Assembly: GCF_007954275.1 (NCBI RefSeq)
Contig: NZ_VOLT01000019.1
Location: 1-37,803, forward strand
DNA length: 37,803 nt
From: Colwellia demingiae
GTDB taxonomy: Bacteria; Pseudomonadota; Gammaproteobacteria; Enterobacterales; Alteromonadaceae
Direction of reading: 5' to 3'
How positions within the stretch are numbered: position 1 is the first letter of the stretch; every line of letters starts with the position of its first letter. Both the position numbers and the translations under genes were made by a program. The notes under the pieces are model-generated. The model saw only the letters and a list, made by a program, of their open reading frames with translations. It ran no database searches and had not been told where the DNA came from. Of this stretch, positions 16,509-25,040 are shown piece by piece.

Positions 16509-16911
16509 CCCTCACTGCAAAAAAGGCTAGCTCTAAAAGGGTGCCTCTAAAAAGAAAATACGTTAAGCATAGTCATCTTTATACTTTGATGACTTAATGC
16601 TGAAGAATACCAATTGAAGTTATTTTGACCCATCGAAACAGCACTTTAATAACATCATTTCACCACAGCCGCTTGAGTTGAAATAACGCTAGTTCACTGC
16701 TACCCAAAGCTTGATTAGTAAACGTTACCAGTACTTTCTGAGCTTCTCCCAAACTTAACTTAGCTATCCAATTAACGACACCAACGCCGTTTTTAGTAAG
16801 GTCGATGTCGCATTCTCCCAAACCAAGCTATTTGCCTTTGTTAGACTGACTTTAGTTTAAATTTGCCTGTGATTGATCAGTATAGATCACAGCATAGATG
16901 AGGTTAATTTA
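16509..16911. other. Gene-free stretch upstream of the dgc operon
   Basis: The 400-bp spacer must hold the promoter of the M19-like/dgc operon. Degenerate half-sites GCCGTTTTTAG (16786) and GTCGCATTCTC (16807), 21 bp apart, may be a weak GbdR operator. A 53-codon open frame without an ATG lies on the minus strand at 16660-16821. The last 45 bp include a TGATTGATC/GATCACA imperfect palindrome (16870-16892) just before the ribosome site. Confidence 0.45.
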
Positions 16912-17898
16912 ATGAATACAGATCAAGCTTTAGCGTTACATAAAAGCTCAACCATTTTCGATGGCTTAGTCATCGCAAAATGGAACCGAGATTTATTTGA
17001 AGATATGGCTAAAGGGGGCTTAACTGCCGCCAACTGTACCGTATCAGTGTGGGAAGGATTTAAAGATACCATCGACAACATCACCGAATTTAATCAATTT
17101 TTCTGTGATAACAGCGATTTAATTATGCCTGTGCATACTACTGCTGATATCGCTAAAGCGAAAGAGCAGGGCAAAACTGGCATCATTTTAGGCTTTCAAA
17201 ATGCTAATGCTTTTGAAGATAAAATTGGCTATGTCGAAATATTCAAAAAATTGGGTGTTGGCATTGTGCAAATGGCGTACAACACGCAAAACCTAGTAGG
17301 CACTGGTTGTTATGAACGTGACGGCGGTTTGTCAGGTTTTGGTCTTGAAATCGTTGCTGAAATGAATCGAGTTGGCATCATGTGTGATTTATCTCATGTT
17401 GGCCCAAAAACTTCAGAAGAAGTTATTTTAGCGTCAACTAAGCCGGTGTGTTATTCACATTGTTTACCTTACGGGCTAAAAGAACATCCACGCAATAAAA
17501 AAGATGAAGAATTACGCTTTATCGCTGAACACGGTGGTTTTATTGGCGTGACCATGTTTGCCCCCTTCTTGAAAAATGGCATTGACTCTACGGTTGATGA
17601 CTACGTTGAAGCTATTGATTATGTAATTAATATTGCTGGAGAAGATTGTGTTGGCATAGGCACCGATTTTACTCAAGGCCATGATCAAGCATTCTTTGAC
17701 ATGTTAACTCATGACAAAGGTTATGCCCGTAATTTAACTAACTTTGGCACAATTATTAACCCTGAGGGCATTCGTACTTTAGGTGAATTTCCTAACTTGA
17801 CCGCTACGATGTTAAAACACGGCTGGTCAGAATCTAAAATTAAAAAAATCATGGGCGAGAACTGGGTTCGCGTTCTAAAAGACGTCTGGGGAGAATAG
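16912..17898 (+). CDS. Membrane-dipeptidase-like (peptidase M19) protein of the dimethylglycine operon
   Basis: A 328-residue TIM-barrel protein of the renal dipeptidase family, first gene of the dgc operon, like PA5396 ahead of dgcA in Pseudomonas. ATG 16912 is chosen because GATGAGG lies 8 nt upstream; the upstream TTG at 16873 is discarded. M19 features present are YNTQNLVGTGCYERDGGLSGFG, DLSHVG (His162), YSHC (His183) and GIGTDFTQG. The usual N-terminal His-x-Asp zinc ligands are absent (the segment reads DGLVIAKWNRD), and the bridging Glu of the EG motif appears as Gln96 in LGFQNANAF. A standard binuclear dipeptidase site is therefore unlikely. A role in demethylation or amine hydrolysis is suggested by linkage only. 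The next gene begins 3 nt after its stop. Confidence 0.88.
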   Translation: MNTDQALALHKSSTIFDGLVIAKWNRDLFEDMAKGGLTAANCTVSVWEGFKDTIDNITEFNQFFCDNSDLIMPVHTTADIAKAKEQGKTGIILGFQNANAFEDKIGYVEIFKKLGVGIVQMAYNTQNLVGTGCYERDGGLSGFGLEIVAEMNRVGIMCDLSHVGPKTSEEVILASTKPVCYSHCLPYGLKEHPRNKKDEELRFIAEHGGFIGVTMFAPFLKNGIDSTVDDYVEAIDYVINIAGEDCVGIGTDFTQGHDQAFFDMLTHDKGYARNLTNFGTIINPEGIRTLGEFPNLTATMLKHGWSESKIKKIMGENWVRVLKDVWGE

Positions 17899-17901
17899 AC
17901 A

Positions 17902-18456
17902 ATGAATAATTTAAATAACCTGAATACCGCGAGCCACAGTCCTGATATGCCGATTTTAGTCGACAATGAGACTGGCGTTTGGACCACTGATGCCTTACCT
18001 ATGTTGTATGTACCACGTCACTTTTTTGTCAATAATCATATGGGCATTGAAGAAGAACTTGGTGCAGAAAAATACGCCGATGTTTTATATAAAGCCGGTT
18101 ATAAATCTGCTTTTTATTGGTGTGAAAAAGAAGCCGAAGAGCACGGTATTGGCGGTGAAGCTTTATTTGAGCATTACATGAAACGTTTATCACAACGCGG
18201 CTGGGGTTTTTTCATCACTGAAGAACTCGATCTTGAAAAGGGTACAGCAAAAGTTCGATTAGAAAATTCTGCCTTTGTTTATCAATACGGCAAAGTTAAT
18301 CGTAAAGTCGATTATATGTTTACTGGTTGGTTTGCTGGAGCGATGGATCAAATTGCTGCAACTTTAGGCTACCCAGTGAAAACCCAAGCGCAACAGACAC
18401 AATGTGCCGCTGAAGATGGTTGCGATGTTGGTTATTTTGAAGTAACACCACGCTAA
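17902..18456 (+). CDS. V4R-like (DUF5943-type) protein
   Basis: A 184-residue protein lying between the M19-like gene and dgcA, the position of PA5397 in Pseudomonas. The C-terminal half has the look of a 4-vinyl-reductase (V4R) small-molecule-binding domain: VRLENSAFV, TGWFAGAMDQIAATLGYPV and the cysteine-containing end TQCAAEDGCDVGYFEV. The N-terminal half contains an aromatic, acidic region around KSAFYWCEKEAEEHG. No membrane segment or signal peptide. GGGGAG at the end of the preceding gene serves as ribosome site. It may help the DgcA reaction or bind a pathway intermediate; the family has no settled function known to me. Confidence 0.85.
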   Translation: MNNLNNLNTASHSPDMPILVDNETGVWTTDALPMLYVPRHFFVNNHMGIEEELGAEKYADVLYKAGYKSAFYWCEKEAEEHGIGGEALFEHYMKRLSQRGWGFFITEELDLEKGTAKVRLENSAFVYQYGKVNRKVDYMFTGWFAGAMDQIAATLGYPVKTQAQQTQCAAEDGCDVGYFEVTPR

Positions 18457-18505
18457 CTTTTTATTACAAACAGCTTTTTTAAAGAACTAATATCAGGAGC
18501 TCATC

Positions 18506-20566
18506 ATGGCACAGTTCGATGCACTATTTCAGCCATTAAAAATTAATCAACTTACCATACGAAATCGTGTGGTTAGTACGGCACACGCCGAAGTATATGC
18601 TACCGAAGGTGGCATGACGACCGAACGATATGTTAAGTATTACGAAGAAAAAGCCAAAGGTGGGGTTGGTCTGTCAATTTGTGGCGGCTCCAGCGTAGTG
18701 TCGATTGACAGTCCACAAGACTGGTGGAAGTCGGTTAACTTGTCTACTGACAGGATCATCCCTCATTTTCAAAACTTAGCCGATGCAGTACATAAGCACG
18801 GCGGTAAAATTATGATTCAAATCACCCATATGGGACGTCGCTCTCGTTGGGATGGTGGTAATTGGTCAACATTAGTTAGCCCTAGTGGTATTCGTGAACC
18901 TGTTCATCGCGCTACTTGTAAAACTATTGAAATTGAAGAAATGCAACGCATTATTGGTGATTATGCTAAAGCTGCGGGACGTGCAAAAGCCGGTGGTTTA
19001 GATGGTATTGAACTATCAGCAGTACACCAACATTTAATCGATCAATTCTGGAGCCCACGGGTTAACCAGCGCGACGATGAATATGGCGGTAGCTTCGAAA
19101 ATAGAATGCGTTTTGGTATGGAAGTCCTCCATGCTATTCGTGCAGAAGTGGGTCGTGAATTTGCTGTGGGCTTGCGTATTTGTGGTGATGAATTTCATCC
19201 TGATGGACTAAACCATGACGACATGAAACAGGTTGCTGCTTATTATGATGCCACCGGTTTACTCGATTTCTTCAGTGTGATTGGCTCTGGCTGTGATACT
19301 CACAATACACTGGCCAATGTTATCCCGAATATGAGCTATCCACCTGAACCGTTCTTACATTTAGCGGCAGGCATAAAAGAAGTTGTTAATGTGCCGGTAA
19401 TGCATGCTCAAAACATTAAAGATCCAAATCAGGCCCAGCGTATTCTTGAAGCGGGTTATGTTGACTTCGTTGGTATGACACGTGCACATATTGCTGACCC
19501 ACATTTGATCGCTAAAATAAAACTGAACCAAATTGATCAAATAAAACAATGTGTAGGTGCTAACTATTGTATCGATCGTCAATACCAAGGTTTAGATGTA
19601 TTGTGTATTCAAAATGCCGCTACATCACGTGAATCGACGATGCCACACATTATCGCCAAAACTGAAGGGATAGTGCGTAAAGTTGTCGTCATTGGTGGCG
19701 GTCCTGCAGGTATGGAAGCTGCACGTGTTTCTGCCGAGCGTGGCCATGACGTTACTTTAATTGAAAAAAATCCGGAACTTGGCGGGCAAATCACTATTGC
19801 CTCAAAAGCGCCACAGCGTGATCAAATTGCCGGTATTACCCGTTGGTTTGCCTTAGAACTAGACCGTTTAGGTGTAGATCTTCGTCTTAATACCGCCGCT
19901 GATGAAGCATTGATCCGTAGCCTTAATGCCGATGTGGTCATTTTGGCTGTTGGTGGTCAACCTTTCTTAGGACAAAACCCGCATTGGGGTGTTGAAGAAG
20001 GTTTATCAGTAAGCACTTGGGATATTTTAAGTGGCAAGGTTGCGCCAGGTAAAAATGTTTTAGTTTATGACACCATTTGTGAATTTAGTGGTTTATCTGC
20101 CGCTGACTTTTTAGCACAAAATGGTTCATTGGTTGAGATGGTAACCGATGATATTAAACCAGGTGCTGCAGTGGGTGGAACAACATTCCCGACTTATTAT
20201 CGCAGCTTGTATGAAAAAGACGTGATCATGTCCTCGGATTTAATACTAGAAAAAGTCTATCGTGAAGGCGATAAACTGGTGGCAGTGTTAGAGAATGAAT
20301 ATACCGGACAGCAAGAAGAGCGTGTAGTTGATCAAGTTGTAATTGAAAATGGCGTTCGTCCTGATGAAGAAATTTATCTGCAATTGAAAAGCGATTCTCG
20401 TAACAAAGGGCAAATCGATATTGAAGCGCTTTATGCGGCTTTGCCTCAGCCAATATTGTCTGAAGAAGGCGAAGGTTACTTGTTATATCGCATTGGTGAT
20501 TGTGTATCGCAGCGTAATACTCATGCGGCAATATATGACGCATTACGTTTATGTAAGGATTTCTAG
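18506..20566 (+). CDS. dgcA: Dimethylglycine catabolism flavoprotein DgcA
   Basis: Cytoplasmic oxidoreductase needed to convert dimethylglycine to sarcosine. The 686 residues follow the 2,4-dienoyl-CoA reductase/trimethylamine dehydrogenase plan: an old-yellow-enzyme FMN barrel (1-340, with ITHMGRRS and DEYGGSFENR), an Fe-S loop with Cys349, Cys355 and Cys367 (CVGANYC then LCIQN), and a C-terminal nucleotide-binding domain with VVVIGGGPAGMEAA (394-405). The second cysteine of the canonical CxxC loop is Ala, which appears usual in DgcA-like proteins. SD CAGGAG lies upstream. It sits between the V4R-like gene and dgcB, as in Pseudomonas PA5398-PA5399. Confidence 0.93.
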   Translation: MAQFDALFQPLKINQLTIRNRVVSTAHAEVYATEGGMTTERYVKYYEEKAKGGVGLSICGGSSVVSIDSPQDWWKSVNLSTDRIIPHFQNLADAVHKHGGKIMIQITHMGRRSRWDGGNWSTLVSPSGIREPVHRATCKTIEIEEMQRIIGDYAKAAGRAKAGGLDGIELSAVHQHLIDQFWSPRVNQRDDEYGGSFENRMRFGMEVLHAIRAEVGREFAVGLRICGDEFHPDGLNHDDMKQVAAYYDATGLLDFFSVIGSGCDTHNTLANVIPNMSYPPEPFLHLAAGIKEVVNVPVMHAQNIKDPNQAQRILEAGYVDFVGMTRAHIADPHLIAKIKLNQIDQIKQCVGANYCIDRQYQGLDVLCIQNAATSRESTMPHIIAKTEGIVRKVVVIGGGPAGMEAARVSAERGHDVTLIEKNPELGGQITIASKAPQRDQIAGITRWFALELDRLGVDLRLNTAADEALIRSLNADVVILAVGGQPFLGQNPHWGVEEGLSVSTWDILSGKVAPGKNVLVYDTICEFSGLSAADFLAQNGSLVEMVTDDIKPGAAVGGTTFPTYYRSLYEKDVIMSSDLILEKVYREGDKLVAVLENEYTGQQEERVVDQVVIENGVRPDEEIYLQLKSDSRNKGQIDIEALYAALPQPILSEEGEGYLLYRIGDCVSQRNTHAAIYDALRLCKDF

Positions 20567-20586
20567 CTTAAGCTGCTTTTAGAATG

Positions 20587-20617
20587 TATGCCACCGTACT
20601 TTCTGTGCGGTGGTATA
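20587..20617 (+). other. Intra-operon hairpin between dgcA and dgcB
   Basis: A 13-bp stem (TATGCCACCGTAC / GTGCGGTGGTATA, two G-T wobbles) with a 5-nt loop and no T run lies in the only long spacer of the dgc operon. It is more likely a processing or stability element than a terminator. Confidence 0.6.
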
Positions 20618-20644
20618 TGCCTAGGATAATTAATAGGTCTTATT

Positions 20645-22618
20645 ATGTCATCATCCGAATTTCTCTCCCAATTTTTGTTTACCCTTATTTCGTTTGCCCT
20701 ACTACTGATGTTAGTTGGTGCAGTTAAACGTATGCTGCTGTGGTCACAGGGGCAATCATCAACGATACATTGGTTAGGGTTATTACAGATCCCTCGCCGC
20801 TATTTGGTTGACTTACATCATGTGGTTGCCCGTGATAAATATATGTCCAATACCCACGTCGCTACGGCGGGTGGTTTTGTTCTGTCTTCGATATTAATCG
20901 TACTGCTTTATGTCTTTCAGCTAAAGCTACAGATATTAACTTGGGCATTACTTGGTTCTTCGTTATTAATGTTTGTTGGCAGCATCTTTGTCATGATCAG
21001 ACGTCGTAACCCGCCGCCTAATTTATCATTAGGTCAATGGCAACGATTACCAAAAAGTTTGATGGTTTTTTCATTGAGCTTTTTTATCCTCACCTTACCA
21101 GCAACGGGAATATTACCTAGTGATACTGGTGGTTGGTTACTCGCACTGTTGTTAGTTGCGGGCATTATCTGGGGAATTGGCGAAATGTTTTGCGGCATGA
21201 CCTGGGGTGGGCCAATGAAGCACGCTTTTGCTGGTGCTTTGCATTTGGGCTTACATCGACGTCAAGAACGTTTTGGTGGTGGCCAGTCAACGGGACTAAA
21301 AGCGATAGATTTAAGTTCGAAGAAACTTGGCGTAGAAAAACCAATCGACTTTAAATGGAATCAATTATTAAGTTTTGATGCTTGTGTTGAATGTGGACGT
21401 TGCGAAAATAACTGTCCGGCCTTTGCTGCAGGGCAACCGTTAAATCCGAAAAAGCTGATCCAAGATATGGTCATTGGCATGGCTGGGGGCGATGACGCAA
21501 AATTTGCAGGCAGTCCTTATCCTGGTATTAAAGTAGGTACACATAAAGGCGGTGCGATCATTCCTATTGTTAACGTATTGGTGGAAAGCGATACCTTATG
21601 GTCATGTACTACTTGTCGTGCCTGCGTTGATGCCTGTCCTATGATGATTGAACATGTTGATGCGATTGTCGATATGCGACGTTTTGAAACAATGGAAAAA
21701 GGACAAACTCCGGGCAAGGGTAGTGAGATTTTAGAAAACCTGAGCGCGACTGATAACCCGAACGGTTTTGCTCCGAGCACTCGGATGAACTGGGCGGCAG
21801 ATCAAAATCTTACCGTGTTTGGTCATAATGAGAAAAAGCAGGAAGTTACTCAGGCTGATGTACTTTTATGGGTTGGTGATGCGGCTTTTGATATGCGTAA
21901 TCAACGCACATTGCGGGCAATGATTAAATTATTACGCGCTGCTAAGGTTAATTTTGCTGTCTTAGGGGATGCTGAATGTGACAGTGGTGACTTGGCTAGA
22001 CGTTTGGGCGATGAAGCTACTTTTCAGCGCTTAGCCAACAGTAATATTAGCACCATGAATAAATATAAGTTTAATACCATTGTTACCGCTGACCCGCATG
22101 CCTTTCATTGTATTAAGAATGAATATGGTGAATTTGGTGGTAACTATAACGTAATGCACCACACCGGATTTTTTGCTGAGTTAGTGAGCCAACAGAAAAT
22201 TAAGTTAGACAACAGTAAAGAACTGGCACTGACCTATCACGACCCTTGTTATTTAGGTCGTTATAACGGTGAGTATGATGCTCCTCGATTCTTGTTAGAA
22301 AGTATGGGAGTCAAAATAAAAGAAATGGATCGCAGTAAATCAACCGCACGTTGTTGTGGCGGTGGAGGTGGTGCACCGGTTACCGATATTCCAGGCAAAC
22401 AACGTATTCCAGACATGCGCATGGCGGATGTTATTGAGACTAAGGCTGAAATTGTTGCGGTGGCCTGTCCAGGGTGTAGTGCGATGCTTGAAGGTGTGGT
22501 TGAACCAAGACCAGAAGTGAAAGACATCGCTGAGTTAATGTTAGATGCACTCATTGAAGGTGTAGTTGAAGATACGGCCGAAGTTGTGGTCGAAGACATG
22601 GTCGGAGGTGCAGTATGA
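20645..22618 (+). CDS. dgcB: Dimethylglycine catabolism Fe-S membrane protein DgcB
   Basis: Membrane-bound iron-sulphur protein of the glycolate-oxidase/heterodisulfide-reductase type, thought to carry electrons from dimethylglycine oxidation (through EtfAB) to quinone. The 657 residues begin with several membrane segments (about 8-30, 80-98, 100-118, 142-160, 165-185). Two 4Fe-4S motifs follow (CVECGRCENNCP and CTTCRACVDACP), then two CCG domains (HDPCYLGR and ARCCGGGGGAP) with a final AVACPGCSAML. The stop overlaps the etfA start (ATGA). It ends in a valine/glutamate-rich tail. Confidence 0.93.
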   Translation: MSSSEFLSQFLFTLISFALLLMLVGAVKRMLLWSQGQSSTIHWLGLLQIPRRYLVDLHHVVARDKYMSNTHVATAGGFVLSSILIVLLYVFQLKLQILTWALLGSSLLMFVGSIFVMIRRRNPPPNLSLGQWQRLPKSLMVFSLSFFILTLPATGILPSDTGGWLLALLLVAGIIWGIGEMFCGMTWGGPMKHAFAGALHLGLHRRQERFGGGQSTGLKAIDLSSKKLGVEKPIDFKWNQLLSFDACVECGRCENNCPAFAAGQPLNPKKLIQDMVIGMAGGDDAKFAGSPYPGIKVGTHKGGAIIPIVNVLVESDTLWSCTTCRACVDACPMMIEHVDAIVDMRRFETMEKGQTPGKGSEILENLSATDNPNGFAPSTRMNWAADQNLTVFGHNEKKQEVTQADVLLWVGDAAFDMRNQRTLRAMIKLLRAAKVNFAVLGDAECDSGDLARRLGDEATFQRLANSNISTMNKYKFNTIVTADPHAFHCIKNEYGEFGGNYNVMHHTGFFAELVSQQKIKLDNSKELALTYHDPCYLGRYNGEYDAPRFLLESMGVKIKEMDRSKSTARCCGGGGGAPVTDIPGKQRIPDMRMADVIETKAEIVAVACPGCSAMLEGVVEPRPEVKDIAELMLDALIEGVVEDTAEVVVEDMVGGAV

Positions 22619-23856
22619 GTGAATTATTCCGCCGTGATCCAAGAGCGCAATGGATAGCACGTAATCGTCTACATCCAATGCATCAAGCATTAGTTATTGG
22701 TCCGGTATTTGGTCCTTCAGGATTGCTGCGCAAAAACCTGCATATCATAGGATTTATTGGTCCTAATGGTCTGAAACGTATCGACCGTTCTGGCGCATCT
22801 AACGATAGTGAACAAGGCTCACGTCGCTCAGCTACTGCAAGTGAAGTGATATTGCCATTGCATCAAGTGGTAGAACCCGCATTTTATATTGTGGTGGTAC
22901 TTGACTTAGTTTCAGGACGTTTGAACGGCCATGACAAAGATACCTTGGGTCTGGCGCAGCAATTAGCGAATCGTAACAATGGTGGTGGCGCAGTAGTCGC
23001 CATTGCTTTTGGTGAGCTAAAAGATGACTCGTTAAATAAAGCGGGTGTTGACCGTTTAATTCACATTAACGATGAACAATATGCCCATTATAACCCTGAG
23101 CAACGATGTAATGACCTTCAAGGCATTATTGGTGAGTTAGAACCACAACACATCTTGTTGCCAGATAGCATTAATGGTGGCGGCGATTTAGGTCGTCGCT
23201 TGGCCGCTGCATTACAACAGCGACCTGCGTGTGGCGTATGGAAACTAAATGATGACACCGTTATTTGTCGTGGTAGTGCAGGCAAGAGAGATATTACCCG
23301 CCCTTTAAGCAAGTTATTGTTGGTCATGGAAGAATGTAGTGAACCCATTAGTGAAACGCGACATGAGAATATATTAATGTCGCAGGCGTCAAGCCCATTA
23401 GCTAACGGAAAATTGTTTGATCAAGGCAATATTAGTGTTGATCCCAATGCTATTCCTCTGGCAGAAGCTGGTTTTATTCTCTCCGGTGGTAACGGTATTA
23501 ACGACTGGGAACAATTTCATCACACGGCAAGTGTATTGGGTGCTACTGAAGGTGCGAGTCGAGTCGCTGTTGATGATGGCAATATGCCACGCGAGCGACA
23601 AGTGGGTGCCACAGGTACTTGGGTAACGGCACAAGTTTATATTGCGGTCGGTATATCTGGCGCTATTCAGCACATGCAGGGTATTGGTCAATGTGACAAA
23701 GTGGTTGCGATCAATACTGATGAGGGGTGTGACATGGTTAAACGTGCCGACATAAGTGCCATTGGGGACAGTACTGAAATACTAGCTCGATTGGTTGAAC
23801 TCGTTGAGCAAAGAAAGCAGGCCAAGCAAACAAATAATGAAGGGGACGACAAATGA
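22615..23856 (+). CDS. etfA: Electron transfer flavoprotein alpha subunit, dgc-linked
   Basis: FAD-binding subunit of an ETF that accepts electrons in dimethylglycine oxidation. The C-terminal half shows the ETF-alpha FAD domain: GASRVAVDDGNMPRERQVGATG followed by YIAVGISGAIQHMQGI and VVAINTDEGCDMVKRADISAIGD. The usual ETF-alpha has GAS-RAAVD-G and the same ISGAIQH motif. The first 90 residues (ARNRLHPMHQALVIGPVFGPSG) are an extension absent from housekeeping EtfA and typical of the dgc paralogues. Overlaps dgcB and etfB by 4 bp each, so the set is tightly coupled. Length 413 residues. Confidence 0.93.
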   Translation: MSELFRRDPRAQWIARNRLHPMHQALVIGPVFGPSGLLRKNLHIIGFIGPNGLKRIDRSGASNDSEQGSRRSATASEVILPLHQVVEPAFYIVVVLDLVSGRLNGHDKDTLGLAQQLANRNNGGGAVVAIAFGELKDDSLNKAGVDRLIHINDEQYAHYNPEQRCNDLQGIIGELEPQHILLPDSINGGGDLGRRLAAALQQRPACGVWKLNDDTVICRGSAGKRDITRPLSKLLLVMEECSEPISETRHENILMSQASSPLANGKLFDQGNISVDPNAIPLAEAGFILSGGNGINDWEQFHHTASVLGATEGASRVAVDDGNMPRERQVGATGTWVTAQVYIAVGISGAIQHMQGIGQCDKVVAINTDEGCDMVKRADISAIGDSTEILARLVELVEQRKQAKQTNNEGDDK

Positions 23857-24644
23857 GTAACAATAACTTGTCGGTGATATCGTTAGTTTCTATTGGTGAA
23901 CATCCAACGTCACGTCGACCAAGGCGTGCTGAGCAAGATGCTAGAGCGATAGAGTTAGGTATTAAACTCGTAGGCGATAACTTACAAACCTTGCACGCTG
24001 GAGAATTGTCTGACGATGATAGCCAGCAAACGGCATTGCGAAGTTATCTAGGTATGGGGCTTGCGGAGATAAACCTATTAGAAATGCCAGAAAATTCAGA
24101 CGCTGTTCTGGTTATTGCTGAGCATTTAAAGCAGAAAAAGCCAGACATTATTTTGACTGGTGTACGTGCTGAAAATGGCGAGTCTTCGGGCATGTTGCCT
24201 TACTTATTGGCAGAGCAGCTTGGCATGGCCATGGTTACGTCGATTGCTGAGATTTTATCCGTAGATGAAGTCAATAAACAAGCGGAAGTATTACAAGCCT
24301 TACCGCGTGGTCAGCGCCGTAAACTCAAAGTTGATTTACCCTTTATCGCGAGTGTTGACATGGCTGCTGCACTTCCAAGGCAAAGTGCTTTTGGCCCAGC
24401 GAGGCGTGGTCAATTTGAAGAGATATTGGGTACTAGCTTTACGGATCAAGAATCCTCAGAATGGCAAACAGCTGATGCTAAAAAACGTCCTAAACGCCTT
24501 AAGATAATCAAGGCGAAAACTGCAGCAGACCGCTTTAAAGCCGCTACGGCTAAAGCATCAGGTGGCGGTGGTAAAGTGGTACATGGCGTTGAAGAATCGG
24601 CACAAGCTATTTTAGATTTACTGGTAGAAGAAGGCTTGGTGTAA
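23853..24644 (+). CDS. etfB: Electron transfer flavoprotein beta subunit, dgc-linked
   Basis: AMP-binding partner of the preceding ETF alpha chain, last gene of the dgc operon. The 263 residues show the ETF-beta arrangement with a divergent start (VISLVSIGEHPTSRRPRRAEQDARAIELGIKL), the DIILTGVRAENGESSGMLPYLLAEQLG segment corresponding to the usual DGDTGQ-P region, and a lysine/alanine-rich C-terminal arm. The Arg-rich start and weak match to housekeeping EtfB are in keeping with a specialised paralogue. No clear T-rich terminator follows; the nearest long stem is 370 bp downstream. Confidence 0.92.
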   Translation: MSNNNLSVISLVSIGEHPTSRRPRRAEQDARAIELGIKLVGDNLQTLHAGELSDDDSQQTALRSYLGMGLAEINLLEMPENSDAVLVIAEHLKQKKPDIILTGVRAENGESSGMLPYLLAEQLGMAMVTSIAEILSVDEVNKQAEVLQALPRGQRRKLKVDLPFIASVDMAAALPRQSAFGPARRGQFEEILGTSFTDQESSEWQTADAKKRPKRLKIIKAKTAADRFKAATAKASGGGGKVVHGVEESAQAILDLLVEEGLV

Positions 24645-24651
24645 GACTAAT

Positions 24652-24806
24652 CATACCAAGTACATTAATTAATTGACCACTTAGCGAGAATTAAAAGGCT
24701 TAGAGGCAAGGCATTGATTGAAGCGAATGGTTATTCAGGAGAATATGCTCCTGCATTCTCTAATAAGCTGCATCCATGCAGCGTCCTTCACAAAATCAAT
24801 AACGAC
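24652..24806. repeat. Dispersed repeat, copy 2
   Basis: Begins TACCAAGTACATTAATTAA and runs through CACTTAGCGAGAATTAAAA to a stretch (24737-24806) matching the spacer repeat at 6626-6696. A partial relative (TTAACCACTTAGCGA) lies at 4118-4132. Probably a genome-wide intergenic family. Confidence 0.65.
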
Positions 24807-25009
24807 GCATGTAAGCCTTTACCTTTTATTAGGTACTCGCCCTTTGGGAGTTCATTAGCAAACTAATAAACCGCTCAAAATTAAAGAAATATAGAATGAC
24901 TATGTTTAAGTAATTTTGATTGTTTTAAGCTCGCTAATATAACTCTAAGTTGATCAATTTATTAGTGTAATTGGTATTAAATAAATTAAGTGCGAAATTT
25001 TGTATCGAG

Positions 25010-25040
25010 ACTACGTTGATTGAAAATTGATCAGCGTAGT
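25010..25040. other. Hairpin downstream of the dgc-etf operon
   Basis: ACTACGTTGAT pairs with ATCAGCGTAGT (11 bp, one G-T pair) across a 9-nt loop. It lies 366 bp after etfB and lacks a T run, so it could be a distal transcript end or a repeat remnant. Confidence 0.4.

Noticed and set aside
20226..20543. 105-codon minus-strand frame inside dgcA
   Set aside because: Lies wholly within a well-supported gene, has no family motif and no ribosome site; a coding shadow.
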